Assembly (NCBI RefSeq): GCF_021535045.1
Contig: NZ_CP091056.1
Coordinates: 2,170,001 to 2,234,000 of the forward strand
Source of the DNA: Ornithinimicrobium sp. INDO-MA30-4
Lineage (GTDB): Bacteria; Actinomycetota; Actinomycetes; Actinomycetales; Dermatophilaceae
DNA: 64,000 nt
Direction: 5' to 3'
Position numbers and translations under genes: made by a program
The notes under the pieces: generated by a model
Database searches by the model: none
The model's input: only the letters and a program-made list of their open reading frames with translations
Told to the model about the DNA's origin: nothing
Part shown: positions 30,406 to 41,118 of the stretch, one piece after another
Layout of the letters: every line of letters begins with the position of its first letter
Position numbering within the stretch: the stretch's first letter is position 1

Positions 30406-31128
30406 ATGAGCGCCCCCACCGAGCCGAGCACCACAAACTCGGGTTCAGCGACGCTATCGGTAGCGCTGATGAACGACTACGAGGTGGTAGTGCGCGGGTT
30501 GGCCGACATGTTGGCGCCCTACGGGGATCGCATTCGGGTTGCCGAACTTAACGTCAATCTGACGCCGACCGATCCCGTTGATGTCACGTTGTATGACACC
30601 TTCGCCGTGCCGCAGATTTATGGGGAAGATGTCGAGACCCTGGTAGCGAATCCGAACTGTGGTCATATCGTGGTTTACAGTTGGCAGTCGCAGCCTGATG
30701 CGCTTGAAGCCGGGTTATCGAAGGGACTTTCGGGCTATTTGCCTAAGACGTTGTCGGCCGATGAGTTGGTGACTGCGCTAGAGCGCGTCCACGCGGGAGA
30801 ACAGGTCGTGATGTACGCCGACCGCTCACGCGATCCCGACCATAGCGACGACCCAAACATCGACATCAACGGACCCGGTGCGGCCCAACGGTGGCCAGGC
30901 CGGGAAGCGGGACTCTCGCCCAGAGAAGCAGAAATGCTTGCGCTCATCACGCAGGGTTTGTCCAATGCCGAAATTTCGGCCAGGTGTTACCTGAGCGCAA
31001 ACACAGTGAAGTCCTACATTCGTAGCGCCTATCGCAAAATCGATGTCGATACCCGCGCCCGTGCAGTGAGTTGGGGGATGACACACGGCCTGCAGCTCGA
31101 ACAGTTGCGCGAGTGGTGCCATAATTAG
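30406..31128 (+). CDS. LuxR-family response regulator
   Basis: I take ATG 30406 (MSAPTEPSTT) over an earlier frame start. The receiver-like domain has VTLYDTF with a conserved Asp and GYLPK with the conserved Lys, but the acidic pair near residue 20 reads ND. A loose linker rich in Asp precedes a complete LuxR helix-turn-helix (LSPREAEMLALITQGLSN). No kinase lies next to it, so it is an orphan. It may be driven by acetyl phosphate, which the downstream phosphoketolase makes; that is a guess. Confidence 0.82.
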   Translation: MSAPTEPSTTNSGSATLSVALMNDYEVVVRGLADMLAPYGDRIRVAELNVNLTPTDPVDVTLYDTFAVPQIYGEDVETLVANPNCGHIVVYSWQSQPDALEAGLSKGLSGYLPKTLSADELVTALERVHAGEQVVMYADRSRDPDHSDDPNIDINGPGAAQRWPGREAGLSPREAEMLALITQGLSNAEISARCYLSANTVKSYIRSAYRKIDVDTRARAVSWGMTHGLQLEQLREWCHN

Positions 31129-31229
31129 CTTGGCGATGTTTGCGACATCCTGCACACGTCGCCGGGGTCGCGCACCATTCGAGTTGGGTCCGATCCACCA
31201 CCTGATGCAATCGACAGGCAGGGAATGCG

Positions 31230-33723
31230 ATGAAGACGTACACGATCTCCGAGAACGCTTGGCCGAGCCGGGAGGATTCGACGGATCAGGCGCTATCCGA
31301 TGAGACGCTTTGGCGAGTGGACTTGTGGTGGCGGGCCGCCAACTACTTGTCTGTGGGCCAGATCTACCTTCTTGACAACCCGCTTTTGCGCGAACCGCTC
31401 AAGCCAGAGCACGTCAAGGCGCGCTTGCTCGGCCACTGGGGAACCACCCCGGGCTGACGTTCTTGTACGCGCACCTCAATCGCGCCATTGCCGAGCGGGG
31501 CACCAGCGCGCTGTATGTGACGGGCCCGGGCCATGGTGGCCCCGGGCTGGTGGCCAGTTGCTACCTGGAGGGCAGCTACACCGAAACGTACCCAGACATC
31601 ACCGGTGACACCGAGGGCATCCATCGCCTGTTCCGCCAGTTCTCATTTCCCGGCGGCATTCCTCACACGTTGCCCCAGAGACGCCTGGGTCGATCCATGA
31701 AGGCGGTGAACTGGGTTACGCGCTGTCTCACGCCTACGGAGCAGCTTTCGATAACCCTGATCTGCTGGTTTTCGCGGTCGTGGGTGATGGAGAGGCCGAA
31801 ACTGGCCCGCTGGCCACGTCGTGGCACTCCAACAAGTTTCTCAACCCGCATACCGACGGTGTGGTGTTGCCGGTGTTGCACCTCAACGGCTACAAAATCG
31901 CCAACCCAACAGTGTTGGCTCGCATTCCTGAGGACGAACTCGCTGCCTTGATGCACGGCTACGGTCACAAGCCACATTTTTTCACGGGCGGTTTTGAAGA
32001 CGAAGACCATGCAACCGCGCACCGCAGGTATGCCGAACTGCTCGATGTCGTGCTCGACGAGATCGCTCAGATCAAGGCTGATGCTGCTGCTCGCGACGCC
32101 GCAGGGCAGCCTCAAGAACGGCCACTGTGGCCGATGATCGTTTTTCGCACGCCGAAGGGCTGGACCGGGCCGAAGGAGGTCGACGGTAAGCGCACCGAGA
32201 ACTCGTGGCGCTCACACCAGGTGCCGCTGGCCAACGCTCGCGATACCGACGAACATTTGAAGAACCTTGAAGATTGGCTGCGCAGCTACCGACCTGAAGA
32301 GTTGTTCGACGACGACGGTGCTCTGATTGCTGAGATCACTGCGGCCAATCCGCCGGACGCTCTGCGCATGTCTACTAACCCAATCACCAACGGCGGTCTG
32401 GTGCTGCGCGATTTGCGGATGCCGGACTGGCGCGACTACGGGGTCGAGGTAGACGGCTCGATGACCGAAGCTCCCCGCATCCTGGGCAATTTCTTGCGGG
32501 ACATCATCACGCTCAACCCCGATAACTTCCGGATCTTTGGGCCCGACGAGACAGCCTCCAACCGGTTGCAGAACGTCTTTGAGGTGACGGATAAGCAGTG
32601 GATGGCCGGTTATCTGCCAAACGATGAGGGTGAAGCGATGGCCCGAGTGGGCCGGGTCATGGAGATGCTTTCGGAACACCAGTGCCAGGGGTGGCTTGAG
32701 GGCTACTTGTTAACCGGTCGGCACGGTTTAATGAACTCCTACGAGGCGTTTATTCACCTCATCGACTCGATGTTCAACCAGCACGCCAAGTGGCTCAAGG
32801 TGACCAACGAAATCCCGTGGCGTCGGCCGATCGCGTCGTTGAACTACCTGCTGTCCTCGCATGTGTGGCGCCAGGATCACAATGGCTTCTCACACCAGGA
32901 CCCCGGGTTCATTGACCACGTGGTCAACAAGAAGGCCGACATCGTGCGCGTGTATTTGCCACCGGACACCAACACGCTGCTGTCGACCTACGACCACGTG
33001 CTGCGCAGTAAGCAGTACGTCAACGTGGTAGTGGCCGGCAAACAACCCGCGCCGAGCTTTTTGTCGGTCGATGAGGCCTTGAAGCACTGCACCCGTGGAT
33101 TGGGCATCTGGGATTGGGCGGGCACCGAGGTGGCGGGGGAGTCACCGGATGTGGTGCTCGGCTGTGCCGGTGACGTGCCGACGCTGGAGGCGGTGTCTGC
33201 GGCGGCTCTGCTGCGCGAGCACATCCCTGACCTTAAGGTGCGCCTGGTCAACGTGGTGGACCTGATGCGACTGCAAGATGAGAAGGAGCATCCGCACGGG
33301 CTCTCAGATCGGGAATTCGACACGATCTTCACCCCCGACAAACCGGTGGTTTTCGCCTACCACGGCTATCCGTGGCTCATTCACCGGCTGACCTACCGGC
33401 GCACGGGGCATTCCAACCTGCATGTGCGCGGATACGTCGAAGAGGGCACGACGACCACGCCTTTCGACATGCTGATGTTGAATAACCTGGATCGCTATCA
33501 CCTGGTGATGGACGTCATCGACCGAGTGCCCGGTTTAGCCACTCGGTATGCCGGGCTACGCCAGCAGATGGTCGACCAGCGCCTAGAGATTCGTGCTTAC
33601 ACCCGGGCTACTGGGCAAGACAGCCCGGCCGTACGCGCGTGGGTGCGTCCTGACGCAGGGGAGACTGCCACCGTCGAGGGCGGACCAGCGATGCCCCAAG
33701 ACACTGGTGGCGACAACGAATAG
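31230..33723 (+). CDS. xfp: Xylulose-5-phosphate/fructose-6-phosphate phosphoketolase, two frameshifts
   Basis: This ThDP enzyme splits xylulose 5-P or fructose 6-P into acetyl phosphate and glyceraldehyde 3-P or erythrose 4-P. Family stretches are [28 protein letters not shown], the ThDP motif [13 protein letters not shown], and [16 protein letters not shown]. Breaks at about 31448 (C lost in CCGGGC) and 31660 (C lost in TTCCTC) join the three parts into about 831 residues, the usual size. The gene converges on katA over a long hairpin. AGGGAAT precedes ATG. Confidence 0.95.
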
Positions 33724-33773
33724 ACAGTCACCGGCGTGTTCTCGCTGTCATGCGTCAGCGCGGACAACTGCCG

Positions 33774-33821
33774 CAGGCCCGCCGGGTGCAAGCGAAGTAG
33801 CGCTTGCACCCGGCGGGCCTG
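33774..33821. terminator. Long perfect hairpin between xfp and katA
   Basis: A 21-base arm (33774-33794) is the exact reverse complement of 33801-33821, with a six-base loop AAGTAG. It lies between convergent genes. There is no T tract, as is common for actinobacterial terminators. It would stop both messages. Confidence 0.8.
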
Positions 33822-33851
33822 GTTGTTGGCTTGAGCAGCCGTGTTGCTTGG

Positions 33852-35401
33852 TTAGGTCCGCGCGTTGGTGGCTGGCTCCCGCAGGATGGTCTCTGGAGCG
33901 GGATCGGCATCGCCCGCTGCTGCATTGGCCTGAACGGCGTCCTTGATACGGGCGCCGATCTGCTCATCGACGTTGTGCCAGTACTGGAATGCGCGCTCCA
34001 GCACCTCAGGGTGAACCCCCGCTAGAGCACCAGAAACAGTGTCAACGAAACGATCACGGGTGGCGTCGTCAAAGACGTCGCGAACCAAGGTGCCGGCCTG
34101 TCTCCAGTCATCATCCTCGGCGTGCAGGATGTATGCCTGGCGCACCATTTCGCCATCGGCTTCCCAACCCTCGGCGACTGGGCCCTCTTGATCGGCGTAG
34201 GGGCGCCCGAAGCTATTCGGCGCATAGACCGGGGCATCACCCGTGTGCTGATAGGCCATATTGCCGTTGACGATATAGGGGGCTGGCTCGTTGTTGACCG
34301 GCTGGTTGACCGGCAACTGGTGGAAGTTGGTGCCAATCCGGGCGCGGTGTGCGTCTGCATAGGCGAAGACGCGGCCCAACAGCATCTTGTCCGGGGAGAA
34401 GCCGATGCCGGGCACGGTGTTGCTCGGCGCAAAGGCGGCCTGCTCGATTTGGGCGAAGAAGTTCGTCGGGTTCTCGTTCAGGGTCATCGTGCCGACCTTG
34501 ATCAGCGGGTAGTCCGAGTGTGGCCAGACCTTGGTCAGGTCGAACGGGTTGTAGCGATAGTCCTTCGCGTCTTCATACGGCATGACCTGCACCGACAACT
34601 CCCAAGTGGGGTGCTCCCCGCGACCGATCGCGTCGAAGAGGTCGCGGCGGTGGTATTCACCGTCCGCTCCGGCAAGGCGCTCGGCCTCGTCTGCCGTGAG
34701 GTTTTCCACACCCTGGTTGGTGTGGAAGTGGTACTTAACCCAGAAGCGCTCACCGGCTTCGTTGACCCACATGTAGGTGTGCGAGCCGTAGCCGTTCATG
34801 TAGCGCCACGAGCGCGGCAAGCCACGGTTGCCCATGAGGTAGGTCACCTGGTGGGCCGACTCGGGGTATGCGTCCAGAAGTCCCACTGCATCGTGGCATC
34901 GCGCAGGCCAGAGTCGGGCAAGCGCTTCTGCGAACGGATGAAGTGCGGGAACTTCATGGGGTCGCGAATGAAGAACACTGGCGTGTTGTTGCCAACCAGG
35001 TCGAAGTTGCCCTCGGAGGTGTAGAAACGCAGTGAGAAGCCGCGGACGTCACGCCACGTGTCAGCCGATCCTTGCTCACCCGCGACCGTCGAGAAACGAG
35101 ACAACATACGGGTCTTGGTGCCGGGCTGGAAAACAGCCGCCTTGGTGTAGGCAGAGACATCACCGGTCACCTCGAACTCGCCGAAGGCTCCCGAGCCCTT
35201 AGCGTGCGGCTGGCGTTCTGGCACGTTTGCTCGGTTGAAGTGGGCCAGCGTCTCGACCAAGTGCACGTCGTGAAGCAACAGTGGACCATTGGGCGACAGG
35301 CTCAGGCTATTGCGGTCAGATTCAGCCGGCGCGCCACCGAGAGTAGCCGACCCGCTGGGGTCTGTGCCGTCGTGGATCAAATCTTTGTCAGCGTTGGTCA
35401 T
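33852..35401 (-). CDS. katA: Clade-3 haem catalase, one frameshift
   Basis: ATG 35401 follows AGGAGA. The distal His lies in [17 protein letters not shown], the distal Asn in [15 protein letters not shown], and the proximal Tyr in [17 protein letters not shown] run near 34868 lacks one base ([11 protein letters not shown] restored). Repaired length is about 516 residues, typical of small-subunit monofunctional catalases. It destroys H2O2 in the cytoplasm. Fur, just upstream on the same strand, is its likely repressor. Confidence 0.95.
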
Positions 35402-35460
35402 GTGTCTCCTCATGGGAAAGGGATGTTTCCACAGTTCGTGGGAACGTGTGGGCTGGTCTT

Positions 35461-35918
35461 TTACACTGGTTGTTGTTGGCAGTCGGCGCAGCGGCCCCAA
35501 TAGATGACCTCGGCCTCGTCGATCAGGAAATCCTGGGTATCGGGCGGGGTCAGACAGGGTGGTTCGCCCGAGGGGCATTCCACGTCGGCGATGGTCCCGC
35601 ATTGACGACAAGTCACGTGATGGTGGTTGTCTCCACCCGCGTCTCGAAACGAGCCGGCGAGCCAGCTGGCTCGATTCTTCGGACCAGCCCCAGTTGTTTG
35701 AAAAGCGCGAGTGCGTCGTACACCGCTTGGGTCGACACAGCACCGAGCCGGTTCCGCACGGCCTGGGTCAAGGTATCTGCGTCTGCGTGGGGCAGTTCGT
35801 TGACGGCTCGCAGCACAGCCACCCGAGAAGCGGTGACCCGCACGCCGCGAGCACGGATCATGGACTCCGCAGACTCTTGGTCGGCCGCCAATTCAGCGGG
35901 AACTTCTGGGGTCAACAT
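35461..35918 (-). CDS. Fur-family regulator (FurA/CatR-type), one frameshift
   Basis: The winged-helix part has [20 protein letters not shown] and [22 protein letters not shown]. After one G is added near 35643 the dimerisation domain has [18 protein letters not shown] (metal HHH and the first Cys pair) and ends CADCQQQPV with the second Cys pair. About 152 residues. It lies 59 bases before katA on the same strand and is probably cotranscribed; in Streptomyces and Mycobacterium, FurA/CatR represses its linked catalase gene and senses peroxide. Confidence 0.88.
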
Positions 35919-35938
35919 TCATCGAGAATACTTCCTGG

Positions 35939-35952
35939 TTGGAATGATTCAA
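35939..35952. promoter_or_regulatory. Candidate Fur operator upstream of fur-katA
   Basis: TTGGAATGATTCAA contains the odd palindrome GAATGATTC, about 21 bases upstream of the fur start. Site and sequence resemble the self-binding operators of FurA/CatR-type regulators. Confidence 0.5.
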
Positions 35953-35965
35953 GGATGAGTTGAAA

Positions 35966-37001
35966 TTAGAGATCTAGTTCAGCAACAGCGTCTCGGGCGC
36001 TTCGGCCGACACCGACGATGGTGGCCGATCCCGGCCCAGTCCAATCCCCGTAGCCGAGAAGGTGCAACCTCGGCTCCTTCACGGCGCGAGTCCCCGACAC
36101 GGCGATGGTGCCGTCGTGCTCGCGCAACCGCAATGGTCGAAGGTGGTTCAAAGCGGGTCGGAAACCAGTGGCCCACACATTGCATCGGCATGCTGGTGCT
36201 TATTCTTCCAGGCAATACCGCGTCGGGTGAGCCGGTCAAACATCGGTAGCGCTTTGAGAGCACCGCGATCCCGGGCTGCCCGGACTTCGGGCACCATCAC
36301 CACATCTCCTAGCTCTGCTATTCCGCCCGGATCGGAGTGCCCAGCGGCCAGGGCAGCGGCGCGTTGAGAGGCGAGTTTGAAGAGCGCCCTGCCATCGACA
36401 TCGTCGGGTAGGAACCGTGGCGGGCTAGTAGTCACCCACGTCGTATCTGCCTGCGTGGAGATTTCGGCGACAAGTTGGGCGGCGGAGTTGCCGCCACCAA
36501 CAACGACGACGTGTTGTCCGGTGAACTCCGTGGGCTCGCAGTAGTGCACGGTATGCAGTTGTCTTCCGGTGAACTCTCGGGCGCCTGGGTAGATCGGCCA
36601 GAATGGTTGTTGCCAGGTGCCAGTGGCGCTAATGACTCGACGCGCTCGCCAGAAGCAGTTCTGGGCTTCTACGACGAGGTCAGATCCGTCTCGACATACT
36701 CCCTGACCCGGATCGGTCGCTTGACCGGTAGATCGTATCGGCGCTCGTGCTCAGCGAGGTATTCGACCACGTGTGAAGCGGGTGGAAATCCATCGGGCCA
36801 TGCAGGCATGGGTCTGGCCGGCAGCGACGAGAATTGCGCCGGTGAAAACAGTCGCAATGAGGGCCAAGCGTGAGACCAAGAGCCACCGGGGGTGGGCTGA
36901 TCATCGAGAATCACATACCGGTGTCCCGCTCGCCGCAGATAGTAGCCAGCCGACAAGCCGGCCTGACCTGCACCAATGACCACGACGTCAGTGCATGTCA
37001 T
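35966..37001 (-). CDS. FAD-dependent monooxygenase (CzcO/Trk-like), two frameshifts
   Basis: The FAD motif [19 protein letters not shown] is at residues 5-23, the [17 protein letters not shown] stretch follows, and the second nucleotide motif [16 protein letters not shown] comes later. After a break near 36680 the segment [18 protein letters not shown] gives the ATG motif; after another near 36170 the end [13 protein letters not shown] holds the family C-terminal motif. About 345 residues. Such enzymes oxidise small nucleophiles or ketones, or act in metal resistance; substrate not readable. Confidence 0.82.
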
Positions 37002-37010
37002 GTTCTGTCC

Positions 37011-37367
37011 TCACCTGACCGCGAGTAGGCAGAACTCGTTTCCCTCTGGATCGCTGAGCACTACCCAACTCTCATCTGCGTCCTGCCCCACATCGGTGGG
37101 GCGCGCGCCTAGGGCAAGAAGTCGCTCGAGTTCGCCCGCGGCGCTGGGGCTGTCGGCAGTCAAATCCAGATGGATGCGGTTTTTGACGGACTTGCTCTCA
37201 GGGACTACTAAGACATCGATCGTTGGCCCCACACCATCGGGCGCTGCGATACTGACGATGCTGTTGTGTTCTTCGGTGATGTGCCACCCAAGAACATCAC
37301 ACCAAAATCTGGCAATGAGTCCTGGTTGCTCGGCGTCAATGGCGATAGCTGCAATACGACTAGACAT
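37011..37367 (-). CDS. VOC-family protein (glyoxalase/dioxygenase-like)
   Basis: The 118-residue frame is complete. RIAAIAIDAEQPGLIARFWC starts a vicinal-oxygen-chelate fold; HLDLTADSPSAA and DPEGNEFCLL carry the usual His and Glu metal ligands. VOC proteins of this size are used as glyoxalases or antibiotic-binding proteins. It ends ten bases before the flavoprotein start and is likely cotranscribed. Confidence 0.82.
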   Translation of the reverse strand: MSSRIAAIAIDAEQPGLIARFWCDVLGWHITEEHNSIVSIAAPDGVGPTIDVLVVPESKSVKNRIHLDLTADSPSAAGELERLLALGARPTDVGQDADESWVVLSDPEGNEFCLLAVR

Positions 37368-37455
37368 GGGTGCCAGTCTTAACCTGCGTTAGCCCGTGCG
37401 CAATAGAAGATGGGACTCAGCGAAACAACCCGCGGCCAAGAATAAGGAGCCATTG

Positions 37456-39273
37456 ATGGCATCCCAAGAAATCGCTGACTATGCGTTGTTGTCGGATTGC
37501 CGATCGGCGGCGCTGGTTAGTCGCGACGGAAGTGTCGACTGGCTGTGCTTCCCTCGGTTCGATAGCCCAGCAGTATTCGCCGGCTTGCTCGATGACGACG
37601 GTGGGCACTGGTTCTTGCGTCCAGTGGATGAGGCATCCATCGAGCGCCGTTATCTGGACAGGTCAATGGCACTCGAGACGACCTACCGGACCGCGACTGG
37701 TGAAGCGGTTGTGCTTGATGCGATGTCCATCGGGCCTAATACGCCAGATCACGACTTGGCAGCCCAATCACCTGGGGTGCTTCTTCGACAGGTGACCTGC
37801 ACCAAAGGCAGCATCGCCTTCACGATGGACTATGCACCTAGACCTGAGTACGGCTTGATCCATCCACTGCTGCATGCGGTTGACGGCGGGGTGGTGGCCC
37901 GCGGTGGAGCCGACATCTTGGTGTTTTCCTCCCCGGCCGAGGTGAAACTAGGCGAGTCGGTGACTGCCGAGTTTGAGTTGTCGAGCGGTCAGTCGCATGG
38001 GTTTGCCCTCCAGCACCGCACCAGCTCACAGGCGGTGCCCGATGTCTGGTCCTCAAGCGAGATAGCAGAAGGCCTCAACGACGTGATCGCAAACTGGCAA
38101 CGGTGGTCAACCGAGCGTCAAAACTACGACGGTCCCTGGCCTGATTTGGTGACCCACTCTGGCCGGGTATTGCATGCACTGTCATATCAACCAACCGGAG
38201 CAATTGTGGCCGCTCCCACCACATCACTGCCCGAAACGGTGGGCGGCTCCCGCAATTGGGACTACCGCTACACCTGGGTGCGAGATGCCAGCCTGACGCT
38301 GGAAGCATTGTGGATTGCTGCCTGTCCCGACGATGCCAGCAATTTTTTCACCTTCCTGACCAACGCTGCGGCGACGTCAATGCTGCGAGGCAACGACCTA
38401 CCCATCATGTTTGGGGTTGGCGGCGAGCGAGATCTCAGCGAACGGTCCTTGCCCCACTTACGAGGCTGGCGCGACAGCACACCGGTGCGTGTAGGCAATG
38501 GCGCCTGGAACCAGCGACAGCTCGATGTTTATGGCGAGTTGCTCGGTGCAGCACACCGATTCCAAGATCAATTGGGCGATCTCGACACCGAGACGCAAGA
38601 ATTCCTCGTTTCAGCCGTCGAGGCTGCCACGACCCGATGGACCGAAAGCGATCAAGGTATCTGGGAGATACGCGGCGAACCCCGCCACTACTTGTATTCA
38701 AAATTGATGTGCTGGGTTGCCCTCGACCGCGGAATCGAGCTAGCCGAAATTCTGGAGGCCAAGGCTCGCATACCCGAGTGGAAAGCGGCCCGGGAAGAGA
38801 TCGCGACGGCCATTCTTGACCAAGGATGGAGTGACACCGCACAAGCGTTCACCCAGTCGTTCGGCTCAGACCATCTCGACGCGTCGGTCTTGATGCTGCC
38901 CATTGTCGGCTTTCTACCTGTTGATGACCCAAGGGTCCGCGCGACCATAGACGCTATTGCAGAGCGGCTGACCGACGATCACGGCCTGGTCTTTCGCTAT
39001 CTGGCCGAGGACGGTCTAGAAGGCGAAGAAGGGACGTTCCTCCTGTGTACCTTTTGGCTGGCTCAGGCTCAGGCCCTGATCGGAGAAACGCGCCGGGCCC
39101 GCGAGACTTTCGAACTAGCCATCTCCTATGCCAACGATGTCGGGTTGCTAGCCGAGGAAGTCGATCCCGCAGGTGCCGACTTGTTGGGGAACTTTCCGCA
39201 AGCCTTCAGTCACATCGGGCTGATCAACGCAGCGTGGGCGATCTCGCAGGCAGAGGGGGTCTCGGTCGCTTGA
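37456..39273 (+). CDS. GH15 glycoside hydrolase (trehalase/glucoamylase-like)
   Basis: ATG 37456 follows AAGGAG. The 605-residue protein starts IADYALLSDCRSAALVSRDG, a typical actinobacterial GH15 start. The (alpha/alpha)6 barrel has SRNWDYRYTWVRDASLTLEA, IWEIRGEPRHYLYSKL (acid Glu) and EEGTFLLCTFWLAQAQAL (base Glu), and ends in GNFPQAFSHIGLINAAW. Mycobacterial homologues cleave trehalose. The product is cytoplasmic. Complete, with no break. A terminator follows. Confidence 0.9.
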   Translation: MASQEIADYALLSDCRSAALVSRDGSVDWLCFPRFDSPAVFAGLLDDDGGHWFLRPVDEASIERRYLDRSMALETTYRTATGEAVVLDAMSIGPNTPDHDLAAQSPGVLLRQVTCTKGSIAFTMDYAPRPEYGLIHPLLHAVDGGVVARGGADILVFSSPAEVKLGESVTAEFELSSGQSHGFALQHRTSSQAVPDVWSSSEIAEGLNDVIANWQRWSTERQNYDGPWPDLVTHSGRVLHALSYQPTGAIVAAPTTSLPETVGGSRNWDYRYTWVRDASLTLEALWIAACPDDASNFFTFLTNAAATSMLRGNDLPIMFGVGGERDLSERSLPHLRGWRDSTPVRVGNGAWNQRQLDVYGELLGAAHRFQDQLGDLDTETQEFLVSAVEAATTRWTESDQGIWEIRGEPRHYLYSKLMCWVALDRGIELAEILEAKARIPEWKAAREEIATAILDQGWSDTAQAFTQSFGSDHLDASVLMLPIVGFLPVDDPRVRATIDAIAERLTDDHGLVFRYLAEDGLEGEEGTFLLCTFWLAQAQALIGETRRARETFELAISYANDVGLLAEEVDPAGADLLGNFPQAFSHIGLINAAWAISQAEGVSVA

Positions 39274-39275
39274 GG

Positions 39276-39295
39276 CACCCCAGGGGGGTGTTTTT
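39276..39295 (+). terminator. Rho-independent terminator after GH15
   Basis: CACCCC-AGG-GGGGTG is followed by TTTTT, starting two to three bases after the stop codon. Confidence 0.8.
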
Positions 39296-39421
39296 GGGCC
39301 AAAGGGCACTTCAGAAGTGGATTCTCAAGCCGTCCGACAGATTTGGTGGCGTTGGGCTTGCATGCCAGGCAAAAATGTCCAATTGTGGTGAACGTACCGT
39401 CCATCTAGCGAAGGAGAATTC

Positions 39422-39616
39422 ATGGGACTCGGCGATAAAATTAGCAACGCGGCCGAAGACGCCAAGGGCAAGGTTAAGGACGCTGTTGGCGGCGCGACGG
39501 ACAACACCTCGATGCAGGCAGAGGGCAAGGCCGACCAGGGCAAGGCATCTGCCAAGCAGACTGGCGAAGACGTTAAGGACGCGTTCAACGACAAGAACGA
39601 CGACAACCACGCGTAG
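39422..39616 (+). CDS. CsbD-family stress protein
   Basis: AAGGAGAATTC precedes ATG 39422. The 64-residue product is very hydrophilic, with Lys, Asp, Gly and Ala repeats (DKISNAAEDAKGKVKDAVGG) and the CsbD motif. CsbD-like proteins are induced by general stress and of unknown mechanism. A strong terminator follows. Confidence 0.9.
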   Translation: MGLGDKISNAAEDAKGKVKDAVGGATDNTSMQAEGKADQGKASAKQTGEDVKDAFNDKNDDNHA

Positions 39617-39640
39617 TCGTTGATATCTGAAGAACAACAA

Positions 39641-39677
39641 CGCTACGGACCTTCTGACGAAGTGTCCGTAGCGTTTT
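39641..39677 (+). terminator. Strong rho-independent terminator after CsbD
   Basis: CGCTACGGAC at 39641-39650 pairs with GTCCGTAGCG at 39664-39673, followed by TTTT. Confidence 0.85.
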
Positions 39678-39737
39678 CAATTGCTACACCGGTATTCGGC
39701 CAGCGCGATGCTTGGGTAGGGGTCGTATCGTGCATCC

Positions 39738-40174
39738 ATGGCCATCAAACTTGAGAATGTTGGCATCGCGGTTCGCGATCTGAAGCCGCGATCGCCTTCT
39801 TTACCGATCTTGGCTTGAACGTTCTTGGCCGAGACCAGGTCAGTGGTGAATGGTCAGAGACAGCGGTGGGGATCGACGGCAATCACACCAAGATCGCAGT
39901 GCTACAAACACCAGACGGTCGAGGCAGCATCGAACTCCTCGAGTACACTCATCCCGACGCGATCGAGAGACAGCCCGCGCTGCCGAATGAGATCGGTATG
40001 CACCGGGTCGCGTTCTCGGTCGACGACATCGACGAGGCGCTCGCCGTCGCCGCCGGGCACGGTTGCTATCCGCTGCGCGGGGTAGCGACATACGAAGGTG
40101 TCTACAAATTGACATATGTTCGTGGCCCCAGCGGCATCATCGTGATGCTGGCGCAGGAATTGCAGAAGGCTTGA
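39738..40174 (+). CDS. VOC-family protein, one frameshift
   Basis: ATG 39738 starts MAIKLENVGIAVRDL; adding one G near 39783 gives EAAIAFFTDLGLNVLGRD and joins the long C-terminal frame. The two VOC half-modules have LENVGIAV and MHRVAFSVDDIDEAL (metal His) and end in VRGPSGIIVMLAQEL (Glu). About 145 residues. A glyoxalase or dioxygenase-like role is likely. Confidence 0.8.
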
Positions 40175-40226
40175 ACAGTCCGCTGTTCCTGACCGCACGC
40201 GCGCCATAGACCGCGCGCTGATCCGT

Positions 40227-40798
40227 GTGACCATTGAAGACATGGATGTTAACTATTTTTGGTCCGGATGGGCTCCCATTTGGCACACCCTTTTACTCGG
40301 CACGGTCGGCTATCTAACACTCGTATTGCTGCTGCGTGGCACCGGTCCACGCACCATGGCGAAAATGACACCGCTTGACTTCGTCATCGGAGTCACTTTG
40401 GGTTCAGCTTTCGGTCGAGTCATCACGGCCGTCGGAGTTAGCGTTGCTCAAGCCGTGGCAGCGTTGGTGTTGCTGGTCACGATTCAGTGGGTATTAGCCG
40501 CTGGCCGCGCTCGGTGGAAGTTCATGAGGCGAATTCTCGATTCGCCGCCGGTGTTGCTTTATTACGGTGGCGAATTGCAGAATGCTGCCCTGCGCAAGCA
40601 TCGACTCACGCACATCGACGTCGACACCGCTGTCCGTCAGAGTGGGCATGGTTCGCAGAAAACGTGCAGGCCGTGATCTTGGATCAGGACGGTTCGCTGG
40701 GCGTGATCGCGTCCGGTTCGATGGGTGATGGCTCGACCGTCATGCCGTATGTCGAGCGTCACCAGGCCGACTCGGCAAACCCGGCCGCGGGAAACTAG
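40227..40798 (+). CDS. DUF421 membrane protein (YetF/YcaP-like), one frameshift
   Basis: The start is GTG 40227, or ATG 40242. Three N-terminal membrane segments (with LVLLLRGTGPRTMAKMTPLDFVIGV, a DUF421 signature split here by ten residues only) precede a cytoplasmic domain. Near 40647 a base is lost; the end resumes AENVQAVILDQDGSLGVIA. About 190 residues. DUF421 proteins are of unknown function, found in stress regulons. The signature segment reads TMAKMTPLDFVIGVTLGS. Confidence 0.82.
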
Positions 40799-40800
40799 GC

Positions 40801-41118
40801 CTAGAAATCTTGACCGCTTGCTCCGACCGCCGGGTTGCTTGGCTGATAGCGCTGTAGGTGCACGTGTCGGGCAAACCGGATGGCCGGACGGATGAGCATT
40901 TCGACACTGCCGATGACGAACAGCCAGGTGCCCCAATAGGCCCAGGTGTCTGAAAAGAACATGATGCTGCCAACGAGAAACCAGATGCCGATGAGCAGGT
41001 CGTTAACAATGCTCAAAACCTCGTAGCGCTGGCGAATCACCAGCTCTTCGCGACCCAGGTGGAGCACTGCGGTGGTGGGTGGCTTAGGCTGCGGGTTCGT
41101 CATCCCTTGATTGTTCAA
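40801..41118 (-). CDS. YrhK-like small membrane protein
   Basis: The start may be TTG 41118, overlapping the DUF421 stop in TTGA, or ATG 41103. The body GREELVIRQRYEVLSIVNDL, then LIGIWFLVGSIMFF and GTWLFVIGSVEML, is the YrhK family with two membrane helices. It ends three bases after the convergent DUF421 gene. Function unknown. Confidence 0.75.
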   Translation of the reverse strand: MNNQGMTNPQPKPPTTAVLHLGREELVIRQRYEVLSIVNDLLIGIWFLVGSIMFFSDTWAYWGTWLFVIGSVEMLIRPAIRFARHVHLQRYQPSNPAVGASGQDF

